DNA of 48,952 nucleotides from Chloroflexota bacterium (GTDB taxonomy: Bacteria; Chloroflexota; Limnocylindria; P2-11E). Positions within the stretch are counted from its first letter, which is position 1. Every line of letters starts with the position of its first letter. Positions 41,727 through 48,952 of the stretch are shown piece after piece. Both the position numbers and the translations under genes were made by a program. The DNA is taken from contig VBFY01000038.1 of assembly GCA_005889405.1 (NCBI GenBank), forward strand, positions 1-48,952, written 5' to 3'. The notes below the pieces were generated by a model. It was not told where the DNA came from and did not search any database. It saw only the letters and a program-made list of their open reading frames with translations.

Positions 41727-42189
41727 CGCGCTCGCGATCGCGCTCGTCGTTGCGGCGTGCGGACCGCGACCGGTCACGGTCGAGCGCACGGCCACGCCGA
41801 CGGTCATCATCGTGCCGACCGAGCTGCCGAACGGACGGGTCGAGATCGCGATACAGCCAACGTACGTGCTGGGCGAGCCGACGCGGATCGACGTGACCAT
41901 CATCGCGACGCAGGGCGCCGTCACCGGGCCCCTCGAAGCGCGGGTGAGCGCGAGCGGCATCAATGAAGCCGGCTCGCCGGCCGAGGAGCTCGTGCGCCGT
42001 CTCGACACGAACGCGGCCACGGTGACCGCGGGCGGGCGCGCGACGACATCGCTGACCTGGGACGGCGACGACGAGTTCGGCGTCCGCGTTCCGGCGGATG
42101 CCTACGTTTTGCTGCTCGAATTCGAGTCGAACGACGGCGAGTCCACGCGCACGGTCCGAGCGACGGCGACGCTCCAAATGAACGACTAA
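41710..42189 (+). CDS. Putative lipoprotein of unknown function
   Basis: 159 aa from GTG 41710, overlapping the znuB 3' end by 17 bp. Signal (VSALAIALVVAAC, lipobox Cys) followed by a Thr/Pro-rich linker and a beta-type domain (GRVEIAIQPTYVLGEPTRIDVTI, DAYVLLLEFESNDGESTRTVRATATLQ). It resembles immunoglobulin-like or BsuPI-like folds in character. Possibly a znu operon accessory; not recognised. Confidence 0.65.
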   Translation: MWRPVSALAIALVVAACGPRPVTVERTATPTVIIVPTELPNGRVEIAIQPTYVLGEPTRIDVTIIATQGAVTGPLEARVSASGINEAGSPAEELVRRLDTNAATVTAGGRATTSLTWDGDDEFGVRVPADAYVLLLEFESNDGESTRTVRATATLQMND

Positions 42190-42199
42190 CATCGAAAGC

Positions 42200-42367
42200 G
42201 TGCCTGTCGATAAGCAGCTACTCGAGATCCTCGTCTGCCCGGCGGACCACGGTCCGCTGCGCGAGGAAGGCGATCGTCTCATCTGCGGGCGCTGTCGCCG
42301 CCGGTATCCGGTGCGCGACGGCATCCCGGTGATGCTCATCGAGGAGGCCGAGCAGCCAGCGTCCTAG
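42200..42367 (+). CDS. Trm112-like small zinc protein
   Basis: 55 aa from GTG 42200. The sequence runs KQLLEILVCPADHGPLREEG then ICGRCRRRYPVRDGIPVML, the Trm112/YcaR fold with Cys in LVCP and CxxC in CGRC. The usual first CP-x-C is changed to CPADH, so only three Cys plus His may bind zinc. Such proteins serve as methyltransferase partners or in unknown roles. Too short for routine length cut-offs but clear by pattern. Confidence 0.82.
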   Translation: MPVDKQLLEILVCPADHGPLREEGDRLICGRCRRRYPVRDGIPVMLIEEAEQPAS

Positions 42368-42384
42368 AACGGAAGGAGCCCGCC

Positions 42385-43428
42385 CTGGCCACTCAGATCA
42401 CTCCGGACATGACCATCGCCTCGGTCGTCGACCGCTGGCCCGACTCGGCGCGGATCTTCGCCCGCTACACGCTCGGCTGCGCGTCGTGCGCGATCAGCAA
42501 GAGCGAGACGATCGCGCAGGCCGCGGCTGGTCACGGCGCCGGGCGCGTGAAGCTCGACGACCTGATCGGCGAGCTCAACACGTTCGCGGACACCGGCAAG
42601 CTGCCCGAAGGCGCGCCGCCGGCGCCATCGCTTGCCGCGAAGGGCGTCCCGCGCGGCATGGCCGAGCAGAAGGGCATCAAGCACGTGATCGCAGTGATGT
42701 CCGGCAAGGGCGGCGTCGGGAAGTCGCTCGTCGCGGGTCTGCTCGCGGTCGGACTGAAGCGGCGCGGCTTCAGCGTCGGCGTCCTCGACGGCGACATCAC
42801 CGGTCCCTCGATCCCGAGGATGTTCGGCGTGCGCGAGAAGCCGATGTCGGCGGATGGCAAGACCCTCGTCCCGCCGAAGTCGCGTGGCGGAATCCCGATC
42901 ATGTCGATGAACCTCATCCTGCCGAGCGAAGAGGAGGCCGTGATCTGGCGCGGCCCGATGGTGTCGGGCGCGATCCGGCAGTTCTTCAGCGACGTGCAGT
43001 GGGGCGAGCTCGACTATCTCATCGTCGATCTCCCGCCGGGCACGAGCGACGCGCCGCTCACCGTGATGCAGGCGTTGCCCGTGGATGGCGTCGTGCTGGT
43101 GACCACGCCGCAGGCGCTCGCGACGATGGTCGTCACGAAGGCGGTGAAGCTCGTGAAGCAGCTCGGCGGCGACATCATCGGCGTCGTCGAGAACATGGCC
43201 TACGTCACGCTCCCCGACGGAGGCCGCCTCGAGGTATTCGGTCCATCGCAGGGCCTCAAGCTCGTCATCGCCTCGAACGCGCCGCTGATGGGGAAGCTGC
43301 CCATCGATCCTGCGATCGCGCGCGACGCCGACAACGGCGACATCGAGAACTACACCTCGCCCGAGGCCGACGAGCTTGTCGAGAACTTCATGCTCGTCGC
43401 GCCCTTGAAGGAGCCGGTCCGGGCCTGA
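42385..43428 (+). CDS. DUF1858-Mrp/NBP35 P-loop ATPase
   Basis: 347 aa if begun at CTG 42385, which has AAGGAG 6 nt upstream; ATG 42409 is the conventional alternative but has no Shine-Dalgarno and would clip the ITPDMTI edge of the domain. DUF1858 (about 5-60) carries GCASC (Cys32, Cys35). The Mrp domain has the deviant Walker A SGKGGVGKS, DGDITGPSIP and LIVDLPPGTSDAP. The C-terminal CxxC normally in ENMSY-x2-CP-x-CG is absent (ENMAYVTLPDGG). Mrp proteins carry or assemble Fe-S clusters. Confidence 0.9.
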   Translation: MATQITPDMTIASVVDRWPDSARIFARYTLGCASCAISKSETIAQAAAGHGAGRVKLDDLIGELNTFADTGKLPEGAPPAPSLAAKGVPRGMAEQKGIKHVIAVMSGKGGVGKSLVAGLLAVGLKRRGFSVGVLDGDITGPSIPRMFGVREKPMSADGKTLVPPKSRGGIPIMSMNLILPSEEEAVIWRGPMVSGAIRQFFSDVQWGELDYLIVDLPPGTSDAPLTVMQALPVDGVVLVTTPQALATMVVTKAVKLVKQLGGDIIGVVENMAYVTLPDGGRLEVFGPSQGLKLVIASNAPLMGKLPIDPAIARDADNGDIENYTSPEADELVENFMLVAPLKEPVRA

Positions 43429-43452
43429 ACCCGTAGTCGCTAACCTTCGCGG

Positions 43453-44697
43453 ATGCTCGCACGCGCGCGGCAACATTCCGGCGGCCTGTATCTCTTCATC
43501 GCCACTTCCGCCGCGAACGTCCTTGGGTTCGGCTACCAGATCGTCATGGCGCGGCTCCTCCGACCGGAGGAGTTCGCCGTGCTCACGGCTCTGTTCGGCA
43601 TCCTCATCCTCGAGTCCATCTCGAGCCAGGTCATCCAGTCCGCGACGGCCAAGCTCGCCGCGCAGTACCGCGCGCGGGACGAGGAGGCGGCCCTGCACGC
43701 GTTCGTGCGCCGCTGGGCCGTGCGCGTCGGCGGCGGGGCCGCCGCGGTCGGGCTTCTCGTCGCTCTGCTCTCCGGCGTGCTCGCAGGCGCGCTCGCGCTG
43801 CCCGCGCTGTCCGTCGCCCTGTTGGGGCTCACGCTGTTCCTCGCGCTCAGCTTCACGTTCGGGCTTGGCCTGCTCCAGGGTCTGGCGCGCTTCGTGTGGA
43901 TGGGGACCGCGCTCATCGCGCAGGCGGGCGCTCGGCTCGCCGTCGGCGTCGTGCTCGTGCTGGTGGGCCTCGGCGTCGATGGAGCCTTCACGGGCGCGAC
44001 CGCGGCGATCGCGCTTAGCCTCGTCGTCGTGGCGGTGCCGCTCCTTCCCTTGTTCCGTGCGGCTCGCGGGAGCAGGGTGACGCATGAGCTCGGGCCCGCG
44101 GAGACGCGGTTCTTCGCCCTTTCCGCTGTCGTGCTGCTCGCATACGCGGCGCTCACGAACATCGACGCGGTCCTCGCGCGGTCGCTCCTGCGGCCACAGG
44201 ACGCGGGCGCCTACGCCGGCGCGATCACGATGGGGAAGATCGTCCTCTTCGCGCCGATCGCGATCGGCTTTCTGCTTCTCGAGCGCACCGCGCGCACGCA
44301 CGCGCTCGGCGAGGACACCGATCACGCTCTGTTTCTCGCGCTCGCGTTCGTGCTCGCCACGAGCGGCCTCGTCGCCCTCGCGTACATCCTGGTCCCCGAT
44401 TTCCTCGTGCCGCTCGTCGTCGGCTCGCAGTATCCGGAGACCGCGAAGATCGTCGGCACGTACGGCGTCGCCGCACTCGCGAATGCCCTGCTCAACCTGT
44501 GGATCTCGTACTTCATCGGGCGCGGTGAGATGCGGGTCGGCTTACTGCTCGCGCTCGCCGTGGTGGCGGAGCTCGTGTTGTTGCTGACGAGCGCGACCGA
44601 TCCGCTGGCGATGGCACGAATCGTCCTCGTCGTCGCGCTCGCGACGCAGGCTGCGGCGGTGGCGACGTTCACTGTAAGGAAAGCGCGCGCGGGCTAG
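43453..44697 (+). CDS. MOP-superfamily flippase (Wzx-like)
   Basis: 414 aa, about twelve helices. The N-terminus GGLYLFIATSAANVLGFGYQIVMARLLRPEEFAVL is typical of polysaccharide/lipid-linked oligosaccharide flippases. No glycosyltransferases are nearby, so the substrate is unknown. It converges with the NarL-type gene with a 4-bp overlap. Confidence 0.84.
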   Translation: MLARARQHSGGLYLFIATSAANVLGFGYQIVMARLLRPEEFAVLTALFGILILESISSQVIQSATAKLAAQYRARDEEAALHAFVRRWAVRVGGGAAAVGLLVALLSGVLAGALALPALSVALLGLTLFLALSFTFGLGLLQGLARFVWMGTALIAQAGARLAVGVVLVLVGLGVDGAFTGATAAIALSLVVVAVPLLPLFRAARGSRVTHELGPAETRFFALSAVVLLAYAALTNIDAVLARSLLRPQDAGAYAGAITMGKIVLFAPIAIGFLLLERTARTHALGEDTDHALFLALAFVLATSGLVALAYILVPDFLVPLVVGSQYPETAKIVGTYGVAALANALLNLWISYFIGRGEMRVGLLLALAVVAELVLLLTSATDPLAMARIVLVVALATQAAAVATFTVRKARAG

Positions 44698-45341
44698 AGG
44701 GCGGTCGCGTCCACCAAGCCGTTGCGCACGGCGTAGATCGCGGCCTGCGTGCGGTCCGAGACGTTGAGCTTCTCGAGGATCGCCGCGACATGGCTTTTCA
44801 CCGTCTCCGGCGAGAGCACGAGCTTGTCGGCGATCTCGCGATTCGAGAGTCCTTCGGCGACGAGGCCGAGGATCTCGCGCTCGCGTTTGGTGAGATTCTT
44901 CGCCGCCGACGCGACTGGGCCAGCGGGTTTCATCTCACTAAGCATCCCGCGCAGGAGCTTCGATTCGATGAACGCGCCGCCGGTCGAGACCTGGCGGATC
45001 GCGTCGACGAGCTCTTCCTTCGAGACATCCTTCAACAGGTAGCCGGCGGCTCCGGCACGCACGGCGTCACGGAGGTAGGCGGGGTTGTCGTGCATCGTGA
45101 CCATGATCACCGCGGTGCGCGGGCGCTCCTCTTTGATCTTCTTGGTCGCCTCGAGGCCGTCCATGTCAGGCATGCGCACGTCCATGAGGACGACGTCCGG
45201 CAGATCCCGACGCGTGGCCTCGATGGCCTCGCGTCCGGTGCGCGCCTCGCCAACGACCTCGATGCCGTCGGCCTTGAGGAGCATTGCCGCCACGCCCTGT
45301 CGGACCAGCTCGTGGTCGTCGACGAGCAGGACTCGTGTCAC
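44694..45341 (-). CDS. NarL/FixJ-type response regulator with LuxR HTH
   Basis: 215 aa from GTG 45341 (VTRVLLVDDHELVRQG). The receiver has DDH, phospho-acceptor in VVLMDVRMPDMDG, Thr in MVTMHD and Lys in LLKDVSKEE. The output is LuxR-type HTH (LTKREREILGLVAEGLSNREIADKLVLSPETVKSHVAAIL). DNA targets unknown and no cognate kinase in the window. It lies downstream of the degenerate receiver gene on the same strand. Confidence 0.92.
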   Translation of the reverse strand: MTRVLLVDDHELVRQGVAAMLLKADGIEVVGEARTGREAIEATRRDLPDVVLMDVRMPDMDGLEATKKIKEERPRTAVIMVTMHDNPAYLRDAVRAGAAGYLLKDVSKEELVDAIRQVSTGGAFIESKLLRGMLSEMKPAGPVASAAKNLTKREREILGLVAEGLSNREIADKLVLSPETVKSHVAAILEKLNVSDRTQAAIYAVRNGLVDATAL

Positions 45342-45399
45342 GGGCTGATTGTACGGGCCACGGACGAAAGAGCCCTCGCGCACATTGCTGAATGGAGGC

Positions 45400-45843
45400 T
45401 CAGTAAATCGCGAGCCAGACGAGGTAGATCACGAGCAGCGCCACCGCGAGCACGAGCAGCACGAGGACGATCGTGCCGAGCGTTCCGAGGGTCGCGGGAG
45501 ACATCGGCCGTGTGACCCCATCGATCATCTTCACGAACTCGGCCGCCGTCGCGTCCTTGCGTAGCCAGCCCCGTCCCTCAGGTAGTCGCCGCAGCAGCGT
45601 CCGCCCATCGGCCTCTGTCCCCGACAGGACGAGTGTCGGCGCGCCGAGGTGCACGCGCGCTCCACCGCCTAGCAGCGTGCCATCGATGAGTGCGACATCG
45701 GGTCGCCAGTCGCGGAGCGCGGCCGCCTCCGCCGCCCCGGCAACACGACGGAGGTCGTAGCGCTTCTCGAGCCGGAGCAGGGTCTCGATGCCCGATCCGA
45801 TCACGGGGTGAGCGACCACGAGAAGCACCCGTGTCTGTGCCAA
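45400..45843 (-). CDS. Degenerate receiver-like protein with C-terminal transmembrane helix
   Basis: 147 aa. RVLLVVAHPVIGSGIETLL aligns in style with NarL-type RVLIVDDHPVVREGL, but the acidic pocket is VA instead of DD. Asp54 (DVALIDGTLL) and Lys96 (GWLRKDATAAEFVKMI) sit at phospho-acceptor and Lys positions. The switch Thr/Ser region is LVLSGTE. The rest (about 121-147, LGTIVLVLLVLAVALLVIYLVWL) is a membrane helix. Phosphorylation is unlikely without the acidic pair. Confidence 0.68.
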   Translation of the reverse strand: MAQTRVLLVVAHPVIGSGIETLLRLEKRYDLRRVAGAAEAAALRDWRPDVALIDGTLLGGGARVHLGAPTLVLSGTEADGRTLLRRLPEGRGWLRKDATAAEFVKMIDGVTRPMSPATLGTLGTIVLVLLVLAVALLVIYLVWLAIY

Positions 45844-45984
45844 TGCCGCTATTCAACGCCACGCGCGGCGCCCATCGCGCCCATTAAATAGGTGCGTCCC
45901 CCAGGCGGGCGAGCGAGCTGTCGCTGATCCGTCGACCTTGTAGGGAATCGCGACACGCCTCTCCTACCTTTCTCACACCTGCGA

Positions 45985-46022
45985 CCGATAGCCCTAAAGC
46001 GGCCCAAACCCGAGGCTATCGG
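45985..46022 (+). promoter_or_regulatory. Leader hairpin directly before the ATG at 46024
   Basis: CCGATAGCC (45985-45993) and GGCTATCGG (46014-46022) are perfect 9-bp inverted arms around a 20-nt loop. The right arm ends one base before the ATG and contains part of the only Shine-Dalgarno-like sequence (GAGG), so folding should block initiation. The loop CTAAAGCGG... matches no riboswitch I recognise. Confidence 0.6.
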
Positions 46023-46023
46023 C

Positions 46024-48952
46024 ATGCCAACACGGGTCCTCGTAGCCGACGACCACCTCGCGATCCGCGAGGGTATCCGCTCGCTACTTGCCCCGGATGA
46101 CGAGCTCCTCGTCGTTGGCGAGGCCGCTGACGGCGTCCAGGCGAGCCGCATGGCGCTGGAGCTCAAGCCGGACCTGATCCTTCTCGACAACTCGATGCCG
46201 GGCAAGACCGGCCTCGAGGTCGCCCGCGAGCTGAGGCCACTCCTGCCCGACGCCTCGATCGTCTTCCTCACGCTCGACCCCGGGATTCGCGACCTCGCGC
46301 TCGCGGTCGGGGCGGTCGCGCACATCTCAAAGGACACGGCACCACAGGAGACTCTCCGCATCCTCCGCCAGGTCGCGCTGAATCGCGCGCAGGCGAAGCC
46401 GGCGGAGCTCACCGCGATCGAACGCACGCTTGCCGGAGCGCTCGTTGAAGAGCACCTCTTCACGAACGATCAGATGGCGCGCCTCGTGGCGTCGCGGCAA
46501 GCGCGCGAGTCCCTCGCGGCCGCCCTGATCCGGACCGGTCTCATTCCCGACGCGCGCGCGGCGCAGGTCCTCGCGCGTGTCAGCGGCAGGCCACTCGTGA
46601 CGCTCACTCCACACCACGACACCGGAGTTGTGCGCCTCGCTCGCGGCCGCCGCAGCCTCATCGACCCGATCGATCCGACCGTTGCCGCGCAGCTCGCGAA
46701 ACGTCTGTGCGAGCAGCGTCACGTGGTCCTGCTTTCGCTCGGCCGTAGCGAGGCGACCCTCGCGATGGCGAACCCGCTCGACGATCAAACGCCGAACGAT
46801 GTCAGCGCTCTCCTCGGAAACGTCCCGGTCAACGTCGTGACTGCCAGCGCCGGCGAGATCGCAGCTGCGATCGCGCGCGGCTTCGTCGCCCCAAATCCAA
46901 AGATCGCAGCGATACCGGTCGCCGAGCGCGCCGCTTCGAGCGAGCGCCGGCGCCGCCCGCTCCTTCTCATCGCTGCCGTCCTCGCCGCGCTACTGCTGTT
47001 CGTCACGAGCGCCGGCGTGATCCTTGGCCCGGCCGCGAGTGCGGTTCAGGCGCGCGCGAATGTCACGATCTTCCAGGGCAACGTGGACGTGCGCAGCGGC
47101 AACGGCGCATTCGCGCCGGTCGGCACCGGTTACGTCGTGCGACAGGGCGACACGCTCCGCACGCGTGCCGCGTCGAACGCAGCGCTCACCTTCTTCGATG
47201 AATCGGTGGTCGTCCTCGAGCCCGGCACCGAGATCGAGATCGTCGAGCTCCGCGCACAGTCCAACGGCGCGATCGCTGCGACGCTGCGTCAGACCGCTGG
47301 CACGACGTGGCACGTGGTCACTCACCAGTCTTCTACGCGCTACGCCGTCAACACGCCGACCGCGACCGCGTCAGTGACGGGCACGGCCTTCACAGTCCGT
47401 GTCGACGGCGCGGGCGCAACGACGATCAGCACCACCGAGGGCGCCGTCGACGTGCGCGGTGTCGATAGCGCGTCCAACGCGAACCTCTCGGTGACCGCGG
47501 GCCTCACGACCACGGTCGCGTCGAAGGGTGTGGCGCCGTCGGCCGCCGCCACGCTCGCGCAGACCAGCGTCACCTTCGTGCTTGACGGCTCGCGCGACGC
47601 GGTCATCGTCGACCGCACGGGTCGGTCCGCCGGCATCAGCGATGGCACCCTCGTTCGCTACATCCCGGGCTCGACGGTGGCTCGCGTGGAATCGAATGTT
47701 GTGGTGACGATCCCGAACGCCGATGGCGATCGCTTCGGATCGGTCGTCACACCGCTCGGTCGCGCCGACAACGTGAGCGTCGCTGCCGAGGCACACAACT
47801 CGGACGGCGTCGTCGTCGCCCACATCTCCGACACACGCCCCGTCGTTGACGGCGTCGCCGTCGGTGGTGTTCGCGTGAGCAGTAGAGAAATTGTTTCGCT
47901 CAGCGCCGACGTCGTGCGCACGCTGCCGTCGCCGATGACTGCGAGCGTTCCCGCGAACAACGGCTCCGACATCCTCGCGCTCTTCCGTCGTGAGCCGAGC
48001 GCCGCCGGCAACGCGGGTCCAGCCGGCCCCGCCGGCACGCCGGGTCCCGCGGGTCCTCCTGGTCCTCAGGGTCCGACTGGGACTGCTGGCGCCGACGGCA
48101 CTACGGGTGCGCAGGGCCCTGCGGGTGGTGCGGGCGCGAACGGTGCGAATGGTGCGAGTGGTGCGCAAGGGATCGCTGGAGTGAACGGCGCCGATGGCGC
48201 GACGGGTCCGATCGGTCCCGCGGGCGCCAATGGATCTGTTGGTCCTGCTGGCCCGGCTGGTCCCGCCGGCCCCGCTGGTCCTGCTGGCGGCCCGACAGGC
48301 CCCGCAGGTCCTGCTGGTCCGACGGGTCCGACAGGTCCGACTGGCGCCGCCGGCGTTGCCGGTCCCGCGGGAACGAATGGTGTTGATGGCGCGACTGGCC
48401 CGACTGGTCCCGCCGGTACCGCAGGTGCTGCGGGACCGACTGGTCCTACTGGTGCAGCCGGCGCGAACGGGGTTGATGGTGCGACCGGTGCGACCGGAGC
48501 TGCCGGGACGAATGGTGTTGCTGGTGCGACCGGTGCTCAGGGTCCGATCGGTCCAGTTGGTCCGACAGGTCCTACTGGTGCGACGGGTGCCGCAGGCGCG
48601 ACTGGTCCTACTGGAGCGGCCGGCACGAACGGGGTTGATGGTGCGACCGGTGCGACCGGTGCGACTGGTGCAACCGGAGCTGCCGGGACGAACGGTGTTG
48701 ATGGTGCGACCGGTGCTCAGGGTCCGATCGGTCCAGTTGGTCCGACAGGTCCTACCGGTGCGACCGGTGCGATTGGTGCCACGGGCGCAACCGGAGCTGC
48801 CGGGACGAATGGTGTTGATGGCGCGACCGGTGCTCAGGGTCCGATCGGTCCAGTTGGTCCGACAGGTGCGACCGGTGCGACTGGTGCCACGGGCGCGACC
48901 GGAGCTGCCGGGACGAATGGTGTTGCTGGTGCGACCGGTGCTCAGGGTCCGA
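46024..48952 (+). CDS. Receiver-MshEN-TM-FecR-collagen chimeric surface protein (partial)
   Basis: One frame is open for 976 codons with no stop before the window end. Domains: receiver (1-120) with ADDH, acceptor Asp in [10 protein letters not shown], Thr in FLTLD and Lys in HISKD; a GspE N-terminal/MshEN-like domain (about 133-287, [12 protein letters not shown]..., [38 protein letters not shown]); RRRR and a membrane helix (313-335); FecR domain (about 345-500, [40 protein letters not shown]); a beta-type region (about 513-655) like that of the gene at 9077; then collagen Gly-X-Y repeats from 662. Cytoplasmic sensing linked to an exposed stalk is inference. Confidence 0.88.
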   Translation, partial: MPTRVLVADDHLAIREGIRSLLAPDDELLVVGEAADGVQASRMALELKPDLILLDNSMPGKTGLEVARELRPLLPDASIVFLTLDPGIRDLALAVGAVAHISKDTAPQETLRILRQVALNRAQAKPAELTAIERTLAGALVEEHLFTNDQMARLVASRQARESLAAALIRTGLIPDARAAQVLARVSGRPLVTLTPHHDTGVVRLARGRRSLIDPIDPTVAAQLAKRLCEQRHVVLLSLGRSEATLAMANPLDDQTPNDVSALLGNVPVNVVTASAGEIAAAIARGFVAPNPKIAAIPVAERAASSERRRRPLLLIAAVLAALLLFVTSAGVILGPAASAVQARANVTIFQGNVDVRSGNGAFAPVGTGYVVRQGDTLRTRAASNAALTFFDESVVVLEPGTEIEIVELRAQSNGAIAATLRQTAGTTWHVVTHQSSTRYAVNTPTATASVTGTAFTVRVDGAGATTISTTEGAVDVRGVDSASNANLSVTAGLTTTVASKGVAPSAAATLAQTSVTFVLDGSRDAVIVDRTGRSAGISDGTLVRYIPGSTVARVESNVVVTIPNADGDRFGSVVTPLGRADNVSVAAEAHNSDGVVVAHISDTRPVVDGVAVGGVRVSSREIVSLSADVVRTLPSPMTASVPANNGSDILALFRREPSAAGNAGPAGPAGTPGPAGPPGPQGPTGTAGADGTTGAQGPAGGAGANGANGASGAQGIAGVNGADGATGPIGPAGANGSVGPAGPAGPAGPAGPAGGPTGPAGPAGPTGPTGPTGAAGVAGPAGTNGVDGATGPTGPAGTAGAAGPTGPTGAAGANGVDGATGATGAAGTNGVAGATGAQGPIGPVGPTGPTGATGAAGATGPTGAAGTNGVDGATGATGATGATGAAGTNGVDGATGAQGPIGPVGPTGPTGATGAIGATGATGAAGTNGVDGATGAQGPIGPVGPTGATGATGATGATGAAGTNGVAGATGAQGP
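48007..48952 (+). repeat. Collagen-like Gly-X-Y repeat array
   Basis: About 104 Gly-X-Y triplets, with one register break (an extra Gly, codon 48286-48288). Early triplets are GPA-rich; later ones are built from a longer unit containing GAAGTNGV(D/A)[16 protein letters not shown], recurring at 48496, 48676, 48793 and 48901. The intervals (180, 117, 108 bp) are all multiples of 9 bp, one triplet. The array continues past the window. Confidence 0.93.

Noticed and set aside
42364-44325. 653-codon minus-strand ORF opposite Mrp and the flippase
   Set aside because: Low-complexity Arg/Glu/His composition and two convincing plus-strand genes make it a shadow frame.
48007-48952. Repeated blocks resembling a CRISPR or satellite array
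   Set aside because: The repeats are in frame, 9-bp periodic and encode Gly-X-Y collagen; there are no unique spacers of constant length.
46024-48952. Frameshift fusion of separate receiver, FecR and collagen genes
   Set aside because: I read every codon from 46024 to the end: no stop occurs, and the linkers (RRRR plus membrane helix) make topological sense. A sequencing error cannot be fully excluded.

Overview
The window is a compact, very GC-rich bacterial chromosome segment. Genes are packed with ATGA/GTGA/TTGA overlaps, and GTG and TTG starts are common. It has one tRNA (His, GTG anticodon), a complete System I cytochrome c maturation operon, an ECF sigma factor paired with a DUF5667-type partner, a YvcK-like protein, TldD/TldE, CopC-CopD fusions and FecR-domain surface proteins. 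This mix points to an uncultured, probably aerobic Chloroflexota-like lineage (Limnocylindria or a similar soil/freshwater group). That placement is inference, because the window has no rRNA. No insertion sequence, prophage or CRISPR array was seen.

Layout. 1-6.5 kb: a truncated membrane protein, a secreted subtilase with a WExVT repeat tail, a Pit phosphate transporter with its DUF47 partner, and an ABC-2 exporter. 6.5-11.2 kb: YvcK, ornithine carbamoyltransferase, a duplicated Cys-cluster protein, a FecR protein, a free-standing double-LAGLIDADG protein and tRNA-His. 11.2-17.5 kb (minus strand): ccmABCDEFGH plus a TPR (CcmI-like) gene. 17.5-19.2 kb: a cytochrome c lipoprotein, an ECF sigma factor and a DUF5667 protein. 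19.2-32.5 kb: receivers, DXS, an SDR, a thioredoxin reductase fused to a cyclic-nucleotide-binding domain, an NYN nuclease-like protein, a small-molecule kinase, TldD/TldE and a membrane channel-like protein. 32.5-42.2 kb: metal homeostasis, namely a Fur-headed CopC/CopD/cytochrome operon, a divergent NiCoT-like transporter and YibE/F, then a Zur-like regulator facing znuACB across a good Fur-type box. 42.2-49 kb: a Trm112-like protein, a DUF1858-Mrp ATPase, a flippase, response regulators and a large chimeric surface protein that runs off the end.

Most unusual items. The gene at 46024 joins, in one open frame, a full CheY-like receiver, a GspE/MshEN-like domain, a transmembrane helix, a FecR domain, a C-terminal beta-type region and about 104 collagen Gly-X-Y triplets. 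It lies opposite a gene for a degenerate receiver ending in a transmembrane helix, and a 9-bp hairpin abuts its start codon. The FecR plus C-terminal module recurs in the FecR gene at 9077. Other points: no histidine kinase is visible beside six receiver-type domains; the Mrp protein has lost its C-terminal CxxC while carrying one in a fused DUF1858; and several divergent gene pairs have almost no promoter space, suggesting leaderless transcription.

Functionally, the ccm operon would mature at least the two c-type cytochromes encoded here (17535 and 32569), and the two Fur-family regulators sit at the two metal loci.
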